A stretch of 64,000 bases of DNA from contig CM074807.1 in assembly GCA_037447605.1 (NCBI GenBank), forward strand, positions 733,823 through 797,822, given 5' to 3'. This stretch comes from Zygnema circumcarinatum (taxonomy: Eukaryota; Streptophyta; Zygnematophyceae; Zygnematales; Zygnemataceae). The translations under genes and the position numbers were made by a program. Shown here piece by piece: positions 1 to 10,292 of the stretch. Each line of letters starts with the position of its first letter. Position 1 is the stretch's first letter. Under the pieces are notes generated by a model, which worked only from the letters and a program-made list of their open reading frames with translations, ran no database searches and was not told the origin of the DNA.

Positions 1-1078
1 GATTTCCTCCCCCACATGGCGAATCACAGGAATTCCAAGGCCCCAAAATCCACGAGGAATTCTCGTTATTCTGAATGGGGGCTGTTGGGACTTCTGAAGG
101 GGGGCTGCTGCGGTTGAAGTTCTGCCACTTTGTGGCGAGTAGCTCGGGAGAGAGAGGAGAGGAAGGAGGAGAGAGGCTTCTCCCGCGAGCTGGAATGCTT
201 TGCTCCCCATCGGATGAGGGGGGAGGAGCTGGAGGGTATGAAGAAGAGAAGAGGCGTTACTTTATTTTCTTAAAAACAGGAGAGAGAATGGGGTGATCCA
301 AAGGATTCTGAACAAACAGACGAGAACGGAGGACTGGGGGAGGAGATAAGTGTGCTTTTGGGTTTTTTTAATGAAACAGCGACCGTAAGATCCATGATGA
401 AAAGGGCAGGGAGAGGGGAAACGAGCGAGTGGGGAGGAGGGGACGAGAGAGAGAGAGTGAGAGAGAGAGAGAGAGAGAGCAACTTCATCGTACCCGAAGG
501 CGTATCTGAGGGCGGAGGAGTGACGTCAGCATCTGGCGGTGAAAGGCTGGAGGAGGAGCCCTGGCATTGGACCTTACAACCTTTTTTTGGCATATCCGGA
601 GCACCAATCAGAGCAGGCAGAGGCAGAAAGATCCAAAAAAATCCTTCCATTGCTGCAGACTTCATCTCTGACTACAATTTGGTTCTTTTTCTTGTCATGA
701 AGCTGGTCAAATTGAACAATTGAAAGTAAAAACCTGGGAATGTAGAGTGATCGGACCGCACATGAAGTCGAAGGAATGCGAAAGAGAAGGAGAACGTTCA
801 ATAAAAGGCACTAAGAAAATAAATTCCATTCTATGGATTGGCATGCAAGTCGCGCTAACTCTCTAACTTGGTAAGGGTCAATTTCTCACTCTTAACAGTC
901 GTGATATTTAGAGAGAACTGTCCTCCGTTGCCTCCCCACCCATCCACCATCTGAATCCAATCCCTCGCTCCAAATATTCACTTTTAGATCATGCATGAAT
1001 TGCAAAAGTTGCATGTAAGCTGTCGGAGCGTTCGGAGTTTTCGAAGGGGCAATCTCTTGCATACAAAAGTGTAATTTT
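1..1078. other. Spacer without a recognised gene
   Basis: This stretch lies downstream of the subtilase gene. I see no exon that continues a family motif or a splice chain. It holds a GA microsatellite at about 446-479 and ordinary AT-balanced sequence. Several open frames cross it, but they are low-complexity and lack splice or family support. Confidence 0.5.
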
Positions 1079-4000
1079 TCACATAGAAAATTCACCTACA
1101 ATTATGTAAGTGGTCCCTTTGAGGAGCTGCAGCCCTTCCACCGCCGACTGTATTCCGCAAGAATCGTCATTTGATGCTATTAGAGTCAGCTTACTGATCC
1201 CCTTCACTGTCTTCATAATGTATATGGAAAGTATGCTATCAAAGTACTTCTTATCACACGTGGAAAATGTTGCAACCTGCAAAAAAAATACCGTCATCCA
1301 CATCCAAATGCTGTTAGCAAACCTTTGCAACATCTTTTCCTTCTTTGAAAAAAGAAAAAAATTGGAGCTTTTTCCTATCGTTATTCCACTCGCCTCTTGA
1401 CTCAATTCACAATAAATCCACTTGGAAAAAGCCTAGTTATGTGATCAGCAGTTTTCTCAAGTTTGAATTCATTGTTTGACGAAATCCTGATTACCTGATT
1501 GAGTGGTGAAATGTATTTAAAGACCACATCCGGGCCTGTATCATGCGCGGGGCCGAAGGGTCCATTATAGACATCTTTGAACTTGAGAGAATCTTCCTCA
1601 TAGTAAAAAGGTAACTTGGGAATGACTTTAGGGTTCTGAAAAGTTTGCCCACAGGGAGGACCTTTGCAGATGGCTGCACAGTGGAAAAGAAAAAGTAAGA
1701 AAAGTAAGGGAAGTTCTAAAATAAAAAAAGAAAAGACAAGCGAAATGAGAGAAGAAAGTGGGAGAGATATGAGGGAAGGAGGGAGAGGGGGAGTACAGCA
1801 GAGAAATGGCACATTTTTCAATATATTTCATTTTTCGGGTCTTCGTCTAATAAAAAACGAAGCATAAGGTGTATTTAGTTTTGGCATTTTTAGGGCTCGT
1901 CTTCAAATCTTTAGACTGAATCGTATTCAATCTTGCTCGAAATTCCGCTTTTTGAACTTACCTTTATCAAGGGACTGCACATAGCCCTCAAGACTGACAC
2001 TGAATTTCGTGTCCTTTGAAGTGAACAGAAAGTTGATCAGCGAGAAACGGTCCAGGTAATCTGCCACAAGTAAGGAAAAGGAAAGACCCATTGAAGTAAT
2101 TAATTAATTTCTTTAGTGAGCGATTACTTTAAGCCTTAAAATTTCCGTTTCAGCCGCAAACAGAGCTCCATTCATTGACCTACCACCTGGAAAGTTTTTG
2201 AGCATTAATCGAATGTTTTGGGGCTTATTCCACGAGGAGGGGGCGAAGGTGACCGTAGAAGGACTGAAGGTCCCTGAGTCCGCCAAAACCCAGAAGACGC
2301 ATATAAAAAAATTTAGAAAATAAAAAAATCGACTTCAATTCTGCAAAGATTTTGAAAACGTTTCGACAAGCATGGAAGAATCCTTAACCTATTTTGCATT
2401 TTTTCGAGTTATATCCTTTCCTTTTGTTCCCAGTTAAGTTTCTTGATGAATGTTAAGGGCTAATGGGTTAGATGAAGGCCTACCTATTGTGCCATCTACT
2501 AGAGTCGGCTTCAGTACAACGGAGCTCCATGGAGCGGCTGCAAGCGTTACTGTTGCTCGGAGAGTGGCGCCCTCTTTCTGACTAAGAAAAGTCCTCGGAG
2601 AAACACTTATAAGGGGCTGTTTGAAGTTGATGTTGAGGAGGCTCTGAGTGGTAGAGGGAGCCACCTTCTTCACTGCCTGCTTAAGCCTCCACCTCCCACC
2701 AAGGTAAGGCTGTCGTACTGTAGTAGTAGTAGTCGTAGGGCAGTACTTATATTATGAAATTGTACTGTAGTGATACTGTAGAGACTTCAAATTCAGAGTG
2801 AAGTGAAACCTTACCAATTACCCCTTTCTTCGTTTTAGTTTTTGGGAGTTCCGGGGGTTGACTTTCTAGGGAGTGGTAAAGGAGGGAGCGAGGGAGAGAG
2901 AGGGAGGGAGAGGGAGAAAGTGAGAAGGAAGCATCCGAGAAGGTTCGGGTAGGGTACCGTGGCTAGAGCAGAGGACATGATGGCTTGCCGCACATCGGCA
3001 GGTCTTGTGGCTTTGCTCAGCCCTAAATAGAGCGCTGCAGCACCTGCCTGCATGTGCATATTATATTGAAGCCAAAAATCAAAATTCAGTCTGCAATCTC
3101 TAAAGTCTATACATGAAGTAAAGAAACCTATCTCTGATATCTATATCTCCAAACTCCACAGAATATCTCTCTTGTCTCTCTTATCTCCCATGTGTGCTCC
3201 CTCAGAGGTCCTTTCAGAGAGCCTGATAAGCGCACCTTTCTTCATAGTTGAACAAGCGATGAGCCCTCAGTCCCACTCAGGGAGAGAGCATGTGGGATGA
3301 GAAATAGGGATAGAAGAATGCAGAAGCTTACAACATGAGGAGTTGCCATTGAGGTGCCCGACATGCTCGCCCACCCACTATCGCTTGTATGGCTTGCACT
3401 CACAATGTTCTCCCCCTGCTCCCTCCTCCACTCAAAGGAGCCCGTTCATCTAAGTAAACCTAGCTGTTTTTTCTTAACTATTATCATGATTGTTGCAATT
3501 TCAACGAATCGTTGTGTGTTGTAAGTATTTCAAATCCAAACAGACATTGCAAAAATCGCGATTTTAGCCTCCTACCAGCGAAAGCGCAACCTAGTTGATG
3601 CCTAGTCAAACTGAGTCACGTGGACAACGTTGTTGACGATCGAATTTGAAGCGAGTTTTCTAAACCTCTTGAAGAACTTATATACGAGATAGATGTGGGT
3701 AAACATTTCAGGCCTCCTTACGGATTGCCCAAAGCCTGGACACTTCCGGGCTTTGGAAATAGTCTCATAATAACCCGATGACTCAACCAATCTAGTTTGT
3801 CTGGAAGATGATTTTTTTTTTTTTTTTTTTGGTTTTTAGGAAGGAAGGGGTGATATTCCATACTCACAGGTGCAAAAATATCCGTACATGCGCCATAGTT
3901 GGAGAACCATGACATCTCGTCCGTCGATCCGCTCGCACTGACAGCAATGGCATCCCGGCAGTTGGCAGGAGAATAGTTGCAGGTCCGGGCAAAGAAGTTT

Positions 4001-6428
4001 CCTGCAGCTGCCACCTGCACCTTGCAAACCCTAAAAATTCACCACCAACGTTCATCGAAACCACGCTTAAAAGAGACCCTACAGAGAACGAAATATTTGC
4101 GGATGATTGATGGGCAAAAGCGGAAATTTTGATTCTCCTGCTCTCGGAAGACCGTACGAGTCATAGCTGAAGTAGAGTAAGCATTTAGTCAGCCACTGAC
4201 CGCAACAATGCCTGTAAGGTTGACCAGGTTTGAAACAGCTTGGTCAACGCTTATTGACTGGGGCATGGTGATGCTCATTGAGACAACAGCCGGGGCCATA
4301 AAGTTCCGAGAAATCCACTCCAGTCCACTGATAATGTTTCCGTACGATCCAATTCCGTCGCAGCCCATAACTCTTACAGGGTGAAGGTAAGCTCCTTTTG
4401 CAACTCCACTTTGACATCCGCCGACAATTCCTGCACAGGAATAAGAATTCAGCCTCCCTTTTTGAGGTAAAAGCTGCACATGAAAGTTATTATGTAGAAA
4501 GAAAGTAAAACAAGGGTCCTGCGAGGTTGTGACAACCGAGGTATTGAAAATTGCGTTTTTGAGAGTTGGCATAAACATTGATCTTGACGGTTCTGTGAGA
4601 TCATAAAGCTTATGTTAGTGTTACCTGCACAGTGCGTTCCATGGCCGTTGCAATCAGAAGTCCCAAACTGATCGCTGATGGCAGAGAAACCACGAAGAAC
4701 GCGGGAACTCGGAACGCCTCCACTTTTCCGACCGTCCATGTAATAGAACTCTTGGTGGGAAGCTCGAATACCCTGAATGGAAGTAAAATATTGCTCTTCA
4801 TAAGGAAAATATCCCCTGCCTATGCTGTTCCAGACAATGCTAGGAGACAACTCGCGATCATGCAAACTGCGCATGCCTATATGTGTGAGAGCGAGGCAGA
4901 ACGCGAGAGAGAGAGAAAGAGAGTGAGAGAGAGAGACACAGAGAGAGAGAGAGATGAGAGAATAAGCGAAGGAAGATGAGAGAGAGCAAAAGAGAGAAAA
5001 CAGAGGAGAGATGGAGTGAGAGGGAGAGAGGAATGGAGGAGGGGGGGAGAGAAAGAGAGAAGAGGATGAGGTGGTCTATACCGTGTCGAGGATATACACG
5101 TGGACGTCATTCCCATCGTCCGAGTACTGATAGAGACCGTTGAGAGCAGCCTGCCCCGCCTTTTGGTCGATGCGGTCAAGGCCCCAATTTTGAGGGGTTT
5201 TCTGCTGCCCTGCGCTTCCGTCACTCTGTGCGAGCTGAACAATTCCATCCTTTTCAGCATAGCTGATAATGTCTGCCTCCGCTTTAAGGAGGGCATACAG
5301 ACTGTCACCGGAAACAAGAATCCGCATGCCCACCGTGGCTGTTGTGAACCTGCAATGCAGCAAATGGAGGGGAAATGTATCAGGAGACAACTGAGGACCT
5401 TAGAAACATTGGTCTTTCCCGAGCATTTGGCGACCACAATAGATTTTGGTTGGCTTAGAAATGCCATTCCAATGTTTATGTTTTCGGTTTTGAGCACAGC
5501 ACTGTGGCATACGAGAGAGGAACTCATTTCTAAAAGTAAGAGCCAAACTATAGGCGCTACCGTATTCCAGGTCCGCAAGAGGACCATCAGCTTTTTGTTT
5601 TTTCCTTAAAAAAAAAAGACCTTGAAAATTTTGTTATCGTCAGCGTGGAGGCGACAGTGAGATGCTTTTTATACTTACTGGTCAGTACAGGTTCCAGGAT
5701 ATATTTGGGCCGTTTCAGCTGTTTTGCATATTCGGCCCACTTCTGACGGCGAGACGTCGGCTTTAAGGACGATCAAATAGCTGCATGATTGAATCAATGT
5801 AATATTTTAGGATACCCAAGAGAGTAATTTGAGACTGCGTCCCAATCAATAGTCCGTTATAAAAGAGAGAAAATCTCCTGTAGTGACCGCTCAATGTATA
5901 CCTTCTTGTACAAGCTTCAGCAAAAAACTGACATTGGAAAGACATGACACGATGGTTTTCGAAAGCTATCCGTTTAAGTGATGACTGTACACAACGATAC
6001 AAATATGGCGCGATGAAAGGAAATGGACAGAGTAAAAGAGAGAAGGAGAGAGGGAGGGCCTAATTGAGGAACGGAAAGAGAGAAAAAAAAACAAGAACCT
6101 TTGCCATGACGTCAACATAGACACTCTGCCCTAATTTATAGTCAGTATACAACTTCACCCTGACTTAGTTCCGCTGCTACGCATCTCCGGATGCTCACCT
6201 CTCCTGACTTTCAGCTGCGTTAAGCCCTCCTCCAATGATTTCCCCAAGGTCGCAGTCAGAAGGCGCGTTGTACAAGCAGGGAAGCCCCTTAGCAAGGGGG
6301 CAGCACGGATACGGGTCCGGGATGCCTGTGCTTGCCTCTCCACATTTTTGTTGATAAAAAAAAACAAATAGATAAACAAAAACCAGCACCATATTGCAGT
6401 GCTGGATCATCCGCACACTGAACCTCAT
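1079..6428 (-). CDS. Secreted proteinase K-like subtilisin (S8) with I9 propeptide and C-terminal beta-rich/PPC-like modules
   Basis: This is a predicted secreted serine endopeptidase. Exons, minus strand: 6428-6199, 5780-5679, 5349-5082, 4772-4625, 4430-4201, 4014-3868, 3415-3332, 3047-2958, 2676-2484, 2273-2187, 2060-1962, 1661-1495, 1276-1079; about 680 aa and every phase closes. The N-terminus has a hydrophobic stretch, then a Cys-rich segment (CCPLAKGLPCLYNAPSDCD). An I9-type propeptide follows (YLIVLKADV), then QNWGLDRIDQ, typical of proteinase K relatives. The triad is Asp in VYILDTG (about 199), His in NGHGTHC (about 244) and Ser in SGTSMATPH (about 397); the oxyanion Asn is in AAAGN (about 332). 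Most catalytic motifs sit on separate exons. After the peptidase comes a beta-module motif (PSTVTFAPSSWNKPQNI). The last exons (STCDKKYFDSIL, NDDSC, GTTYII) look like a pre-peptidase C-terminal (PPC) domain. The first ATG is uncertain; 6410 and 6392 are alternatives, and a first exon further upstream cannot be excluded. Confidence 0.88.
4905..5066. repeat. GA-rich microsatellite in a subtilase intron
   Basis: An imperfect (GA)n tract occupies most of the intron between the propeptide exon and the exon that follows the catalytic Asp. Reading frames through it are low-complexity Arg/Glu or Ser/Leu and are not coding. Confidence 0.85.
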
Positions 6429-7062
6429 CCCAAACTCCCACCCTTCCTTCGCGTCAAATAATCTGCAACTAGACTCCACGTGCTTCACCACTTGCACGAT
6501 TTATTATGCAAGAGAGCCGAGATGATTGCACTGCCACTGCTACTGCCATGCAGGCAGCCAGCTGATTGAGTCAGTAAGCCAGCCTTCTGTGAGAATAGCC
6601 GCTTCCCTTCCTCTCCCTCTCCTTCCCTTCCTCTCCCTCCCCTCCCGCCTGTCCCCCCCCCCATCCATCCTCTTCCAGACTGGGCCGACGGCTTGGCCTG
6701 CGCCGCCTGAAGCAGAAGCAGAAGAAGCAGAAGCAGCCCTGCCAGGGCCGCCCCCTGCAGGGCCAGCGCCCTCTGCCGACGGACATGTCCGCCGGCTTGC
6801 TTGCAAGGGCAAGGGCCAAGGGCCAGGGCGGGGCCGCGCGCCAATGGGAACGGGAACGGACCTGGAAGCGCCAATGGCGGTCTGCCACGTGGAGTGGACG
6901 GTGGGCGTACGGGACGAAGCAGCGTTGGGACTTGGGAGGTACGGTACTGTACTACTGTACGGAAGAGAAGAACCTGTACGGATTTGGACTACAGTGTGTT
7001 GGGTTGGAGTTAAATATGAACATGGAACTGAAAACAAAAGGTACGGTTTAGAGGAGAAAAAG
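6429..7062. promoter_or_regulatory. GC-rich upstream region with G-box and CCAAT motifs
   Basis: This sequence lies between the subtilase start and the first tRNA-Gly. It contains CCACGTGG (about 6888-6895), two GCGCCAATGG motifs (about 6840 and 6868) and GTAC-rich sequence around 6938-6965. A leucine-run frame on the minus strand (about 6680-6740) looks signal-peptide-like, but it has no nearby ATG and no clear join to the next exon. Positions 6784-7134 are duplicated at 7884-8819. Confidence 0.45.
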
Positions 7063-7134
7063 TGCGCCGGCCGGGAGTCGAACCCGGGTCTGATGCTTGG
7101 AAGGCATCTATCCTGACCGTTGGACTACCGGCGC
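6784..7134. repeat. Duplicated segment, copy A (intact, with tRNA-Gly)
   Basis: Copy A shares nearly continuous similarity with copy B (7884-8819) once the 584-bp insertion in B is ignored. Both begin CATGTCCGCCGGCTTGCTTG, share the GCGCCAATGG and CCACGTGGAG motifs, and end with an identical tRNA-Gly. At the site where B carries the inserted element, copy A reads GTTGGGAC followed by TTGGGAGG. Confidence 0.9.
7063..7134 (-). tRNA. tRNA-Gly (UCC)
   Basis: A 72-nt cloverleaf reads on the minus strand. The acceptor stem GCGCCGG pairs with CCGGCGC and is followed by discriminator A. The anticodon stem GATGC/GCATC encloses loop CTTCCAA, giving anticodon UCC. The T arm is CCGGG TTCGACT CCCGG. No intron is present. 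Downstream lies a run of five T, a normal RNA polymerase III terminator. The internal A and B boxes are intact. It is identical to the copy at 8748-8819. Confidence 0.97.
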
Positions 7135-7883
7135 AGATATGGGTTGAGGGTACATGTGTTTTACACGTCTGAGATGCAACACCTGTCACTTGATGAACAA
7201 GAAGCCTTCAATGAGCGTATCGCCAAACTGTAAATTTTCAAAGAAAGGGCTGCTTCCATCGTGGAGTCGATTGACTCTTTGAACGAAGGGATTGAAAGAA
7301 ACCGCCACAAGGTCCGTCTGTTTGAAATGAAGAAATGACTTTGCCTCTTTTTTAAAGGAAAAATATGGAATTTGTTGCCGTTAAATGGTTCATACATGGT
7401 GAGTATGTGAGCCCAGATATAAGCAGCGGTGCTTTTGCCAAAAGGAGGCAATGAGACATGCTTCTGGCCCTCCCATGTTCGCGTTTGCAGGCGGACAGAG
7501 GACGCTGGTAAGCTTGGCTTTCACGCTGCGTGTATCTCATGGATGAAGTGGACGCAGCCCTTGACGAGCAGAACCAATAGCTTGTTGCCGACCCTATCAT
7601 GACACTCATATGTTCTGAAAGCCAAGTCATATGCATCAGTCACGACTCTAGTTTCCAGCGCTTCGCGGACAATGTCATACAAGTTACAAGAATTGATGGC
7701 ACAACAAGGCTCGACACAGACCATATTCAACCAGCTCCATCCTCGAAGAAGAATCGGAGGGATGTCTCTAGGCCACAAGGCGAATCCGACACTCACCTGC
7801 TGTGATTTACTATTGATGGTATTTTTTGTCGGTTCCTTATATACTGCATTGCCAAAGGAAATCAATTGGACTGCAAACTGCCG
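7135..7883. pseudogene. Possible degenerate coding relic between the two tRNA segments
   Basis: This is the spacer separating the duplicated segments. On the plus strand from about 7163 a charged, helix-like frame (EMQHLSLDEQEAFNERIAKL, then a stop, then FKERAASIVESIDSLNEGIE) runs to about 7335 and is broken by in-frame stops. On the minus strand an open frame of about 120 codons covers 7521-7886. I recognise neither. The broken helical frame looks like a decayed gene or transposon remnant, but the evidence is only compositional. Confidence 0.3.
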
Positions 7884-8035
7884 CATGTCCGCCGGCTTGC
7901 TTGCAATGGCAAGGGCAAAGGGCCAGGGCGGGGCTGCGCGCCAATGGGAACGGGTTAAAAGGGACCTGGAAGCGCCAATGGCGGCCTGCCACGTGGAGGC
8001 GACGGTGGGCGTACGGGACGAAGAAGCGTTGGGAG

Positions 8036-8619
8036 TATAGATCCGTATTATACACTTTGACTACGCAAACTTTCATTGAACTCGCGATGGCGAGGCCATC
8101 AAATTTACATGGATAAAGGCAAAATGTGGAACCACGAAGGACTGGTCACAAAGGACCGAAACACAATAAAACGAAGCTAGGAGCGGAAAACTACGCCTAG
8201 GCACAACAACGCAGCCCTAGAAGCAGCCGCGAAGGTCACCGATGTGAGGCACGTCGCGAGGAGGGAGCGGCGGAAGGCTTTGAGGTTTAATACAATGTAT
8301 AATACAGTATTAATACAGTATTTTACATTGTATAAAACCCGAACGCAACTGTTAACATCCGTACAACCAGACATAGAGTCGTACGGAATTTCTGTACGAA
8401 AACTGTGTACGGAACTATACGGCCACACGTGTCACACGTGTGGCCCGTCACACGTGTTGAGTTGTTGGTTGGCCAATAATCAATCTCTGTTCAATTAGCG
8501 AGAAATCAAAAGAAAATACGTTAAATACATATAAAATACACTGTATTTTTAAAATGGTGTATAATACGCATGTATTATACAGTGTATTAATACACGCGTT
8601 TGATACATACGGATCTATA
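8036..8619. mobile_element. Non-autonomous DNA transposon (MITE-like), 584 bp
   Basis: Both ends carry the perfect 13-bp inverted repeat TATAGATCCGTAT. The element sits inside copy B of the duplicated segment and is absent from copy A. It is flanked by GTTGGGAG on both sides, which could be an 8-bp target duplication as in hAT or P elements. Copy A already has a tandem TTGGGA, so this is not certain. The interior is AT-rich with further palindromes and an exact hairpin at 8421-8445. No transposase is encoded. Confidence 0.85.
8421..8445. other. Perfect 11-bp hairpin with G-box cores
   Basis: GGCCACACGTG, spacer TCA, then CACGTGTGGCC form a perfect inverted repeat inside the MITE-like element. 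A further CACACGTGTT follows at once, so three CACGTG cores lie within about 40 bp. Confidence 0.8.
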
Positions 8620-8747
8620 GTTGGGAGGGACTACAGTACGGAAGTGGAGGACTTGTACGGATTTGCACTACTGTACAGTGTGTTGGGTTGGAGTAAACGA
8701 TGAATATGGAACTGCAAACAAAAGGTGTAGTTTAGAGGAGAAAAATG

Positions 8748-8819
8748 TGCGCCGGCCGGGAGTCGAACCCGGGTCTGATGCTTGGAAGGCATCTATCCTG
8801 ACCGTTGGACTACCGGCGC
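8748..8819 (-). tRNA. tRNA-Gly (UCC), second copy
   Basis: This 72-nt gene is identical to the one at 7063-7134, with the same UCC anticodon loop and T arm. A run of five T follows the 3' end on the minus strand. Its downstream flank is similar but diverged from that of the first copy, so the tRNA body has been conserved more strictly than its surroundings. Confidence 0.97.
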
Positions 8820-8922
8820 ACATGACAGAATTTTGCAAATTAAAGTCTTTATTAATTAAAATATCTCTTTCACCTCAGAAAAACTGGTTCTAGGCGGACA
8901 GATGTGAGTAGGAGAGAGGGCC

Positions 8923-9345
8923 ATGGCGACCGAGATAGGGGAGGCCAAGCAGGAAGAGACGTCCGAGCACGAGGAGACGTCCGAGGAGAGCGAGGTCCCA
9001 CATACGGAAGCTATCCGCCAAGCTCGCCGGCTCCTTCACCGGCGCTTCAAGGTTGGTGTCAGCGATGGCCGACTCTTCGTCGGCCGCCTGCACTGCCTCG
9101 ACAAGCAGGGCAACATCATCCTTTACGACACCACTGTTATCCGGCAAGCTGGCGCGGATGCGAGCTCGAAAGAGGGTGGAGGTGGTGCTGCACCTTCCCG
9201 GGCTTTCTTGGACCAGCGAGGATTAGGGCTTGTGCTTATTCCTTCAAAGCATCGCATTTCTTGCCATGTGGAATGTACTCCGGAAGATAGAAGCGATATC
9301 CTTTCGCTCAGAGGAGCTGAAGGGGATGATGGAGTAATACTTTGA
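8923..9345 (+). CDS. NAA38: N-alpha-acetyltransferase 38 (NatC auxiliary subunit, LSM-fold)
   Basis: A single-exon gene of 140 aa starting in a strong ATG context (GCCATGG). It has an acidic N-terminal segment of about 30 residues. An Sm-like domain follows: ARRLLHRRFKVGVSDGRLFV, then LDKQGNIILYD, and after a Gly/Ala-rich insertion, LGLVLIPSKHRISCHVE. These follow the order of Sm1 and Sm2 motifs in NAA38/LSMD1, the small subunit of the NatC N-terminal acetyltransferase that acts with NAA30 and NAA35 on ribosomes. The insertion between the Sm motifs and the C-terminal tail of about 25 aa are longer than I recall for the human protein. It lies tail to tail with the TLP18.3 gene. Another LSM-family assignment is possible but fits less well. 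Confidence 0.85.
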   Translation: MATEIGEAKQEETSEHEETSEESEVPHTEAIRQARRLLHRRFKVGVSDGRLFVGRLHCLDKQGNIILYDTTVIRQAGADASSKEGGGGAAPSRAFLDQRGLGLVLIPSKHRISCHVECTPEDRSDILSLRGAEGDDGVIL

Positions 9346-10292
9346 GGGTGAGAAGCTGTCAAGAGGTGCATAATGAGCTTGTTGTAGGTCACCTAGAGGA
9401 TGACGTGAACTGGCGGAAGATTTCACCTGCTGTAATACCTGAATGTTACCAGCAATCTTGCACGTCGTTTTGTGGTCGCCAGGAGAATTTTTGAGGTGTT
9501 TCCACCTTTTGTTCTGCGGCTGAGGAAAGTCTGATTAGTGATTCTTCCTACCAGTGATTAGGTTGTTGACAGCATGCAGCATAGGGAAATTTTGTTTAGT
9601 TCAGATGTAGGTAGGCCTTCGGGCTAGCCATTGTGTTTGACTTTTTGAAGACTTATCGTCGTATACTCCGGTATTTTGGTGTTCAAATTTTGTAAAGTTA
9701 ACAAAATGTTTGGCCCATGCGATCCAGTGACGACATTATTTTTTACAGCAAGGAATGCTTTGTGCTCCAGTCACTTTGATACTCACAAGCACTGATCTAA
9801 AATAAATGGACAATTGAGTTGTTTGAAGTCTGGTAAGAGCTCCAAGCGGGATTGATCTCAGTCAATGAAATGTTGAATCTTGGCAAAAACCTTAGTACAA
9901 TCAACGACTCGTCCCAGCAGCTTTTAAATCTTGCAAAACGGAATTATCGGGTATAACCCAACAGAGATAGATAAGAAAAAACTCAAATAGGGATTTATCC
10001 CATTAAGTTTGGCTTCTCCCATACACACACACTCCAGTTCGGGGACGACAGTAAAACTTGTGAACGTTGGATAGCCAGAGCCATCCAAGAAATGCCTGGA
10101 CAAGCCCCTCCTCTGGCGGTAGTACTGCTTTACAAAACTGAATCTTGGTACCTCACTAGATGCCTCAGGTCCCTGTGAGCATATGTTCTACTTTGGAACC
10201 AGTGGATTCTGGTGTTTTTAATTTTGAAAGAAAAAGAGAATAAAGTACCTAACCCTAAAATTAAAAAACGTAGTAAACTGAACATGAACACC
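9346..10292. other. Shared 3' region of NAA38 and TLP18.3
   Basis: Two convergent genes end here. I see no further coding exons. The sequence is AT-richer than the flanking exons and presumably holds both 3' UTRs. Confidence 0.6.

Larger units (their letters stand above)
7884..8819. repeat. Duplicated segment, copy B (interrupted by a TIR element)
   Basis: This is the second copy of the segment at 6784-7134. It is split at 8036-8619 by an element with terminal inverted repeats. Without the element it is about 352 bp against 351 bp for copy A. It ends with a second identical tRNA-Gly(UCC). Confidence 0.9.

Noticed and set aside
6485-6874. Leu-run frame resembling a signal peptide upstream of the subtilase
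   Set aside because: It begins only at a non-ATG codon, lies partly in the duplicated promoter-like segment, and no donor links it in phase to the subtilase; kept only as an alternative first exon.
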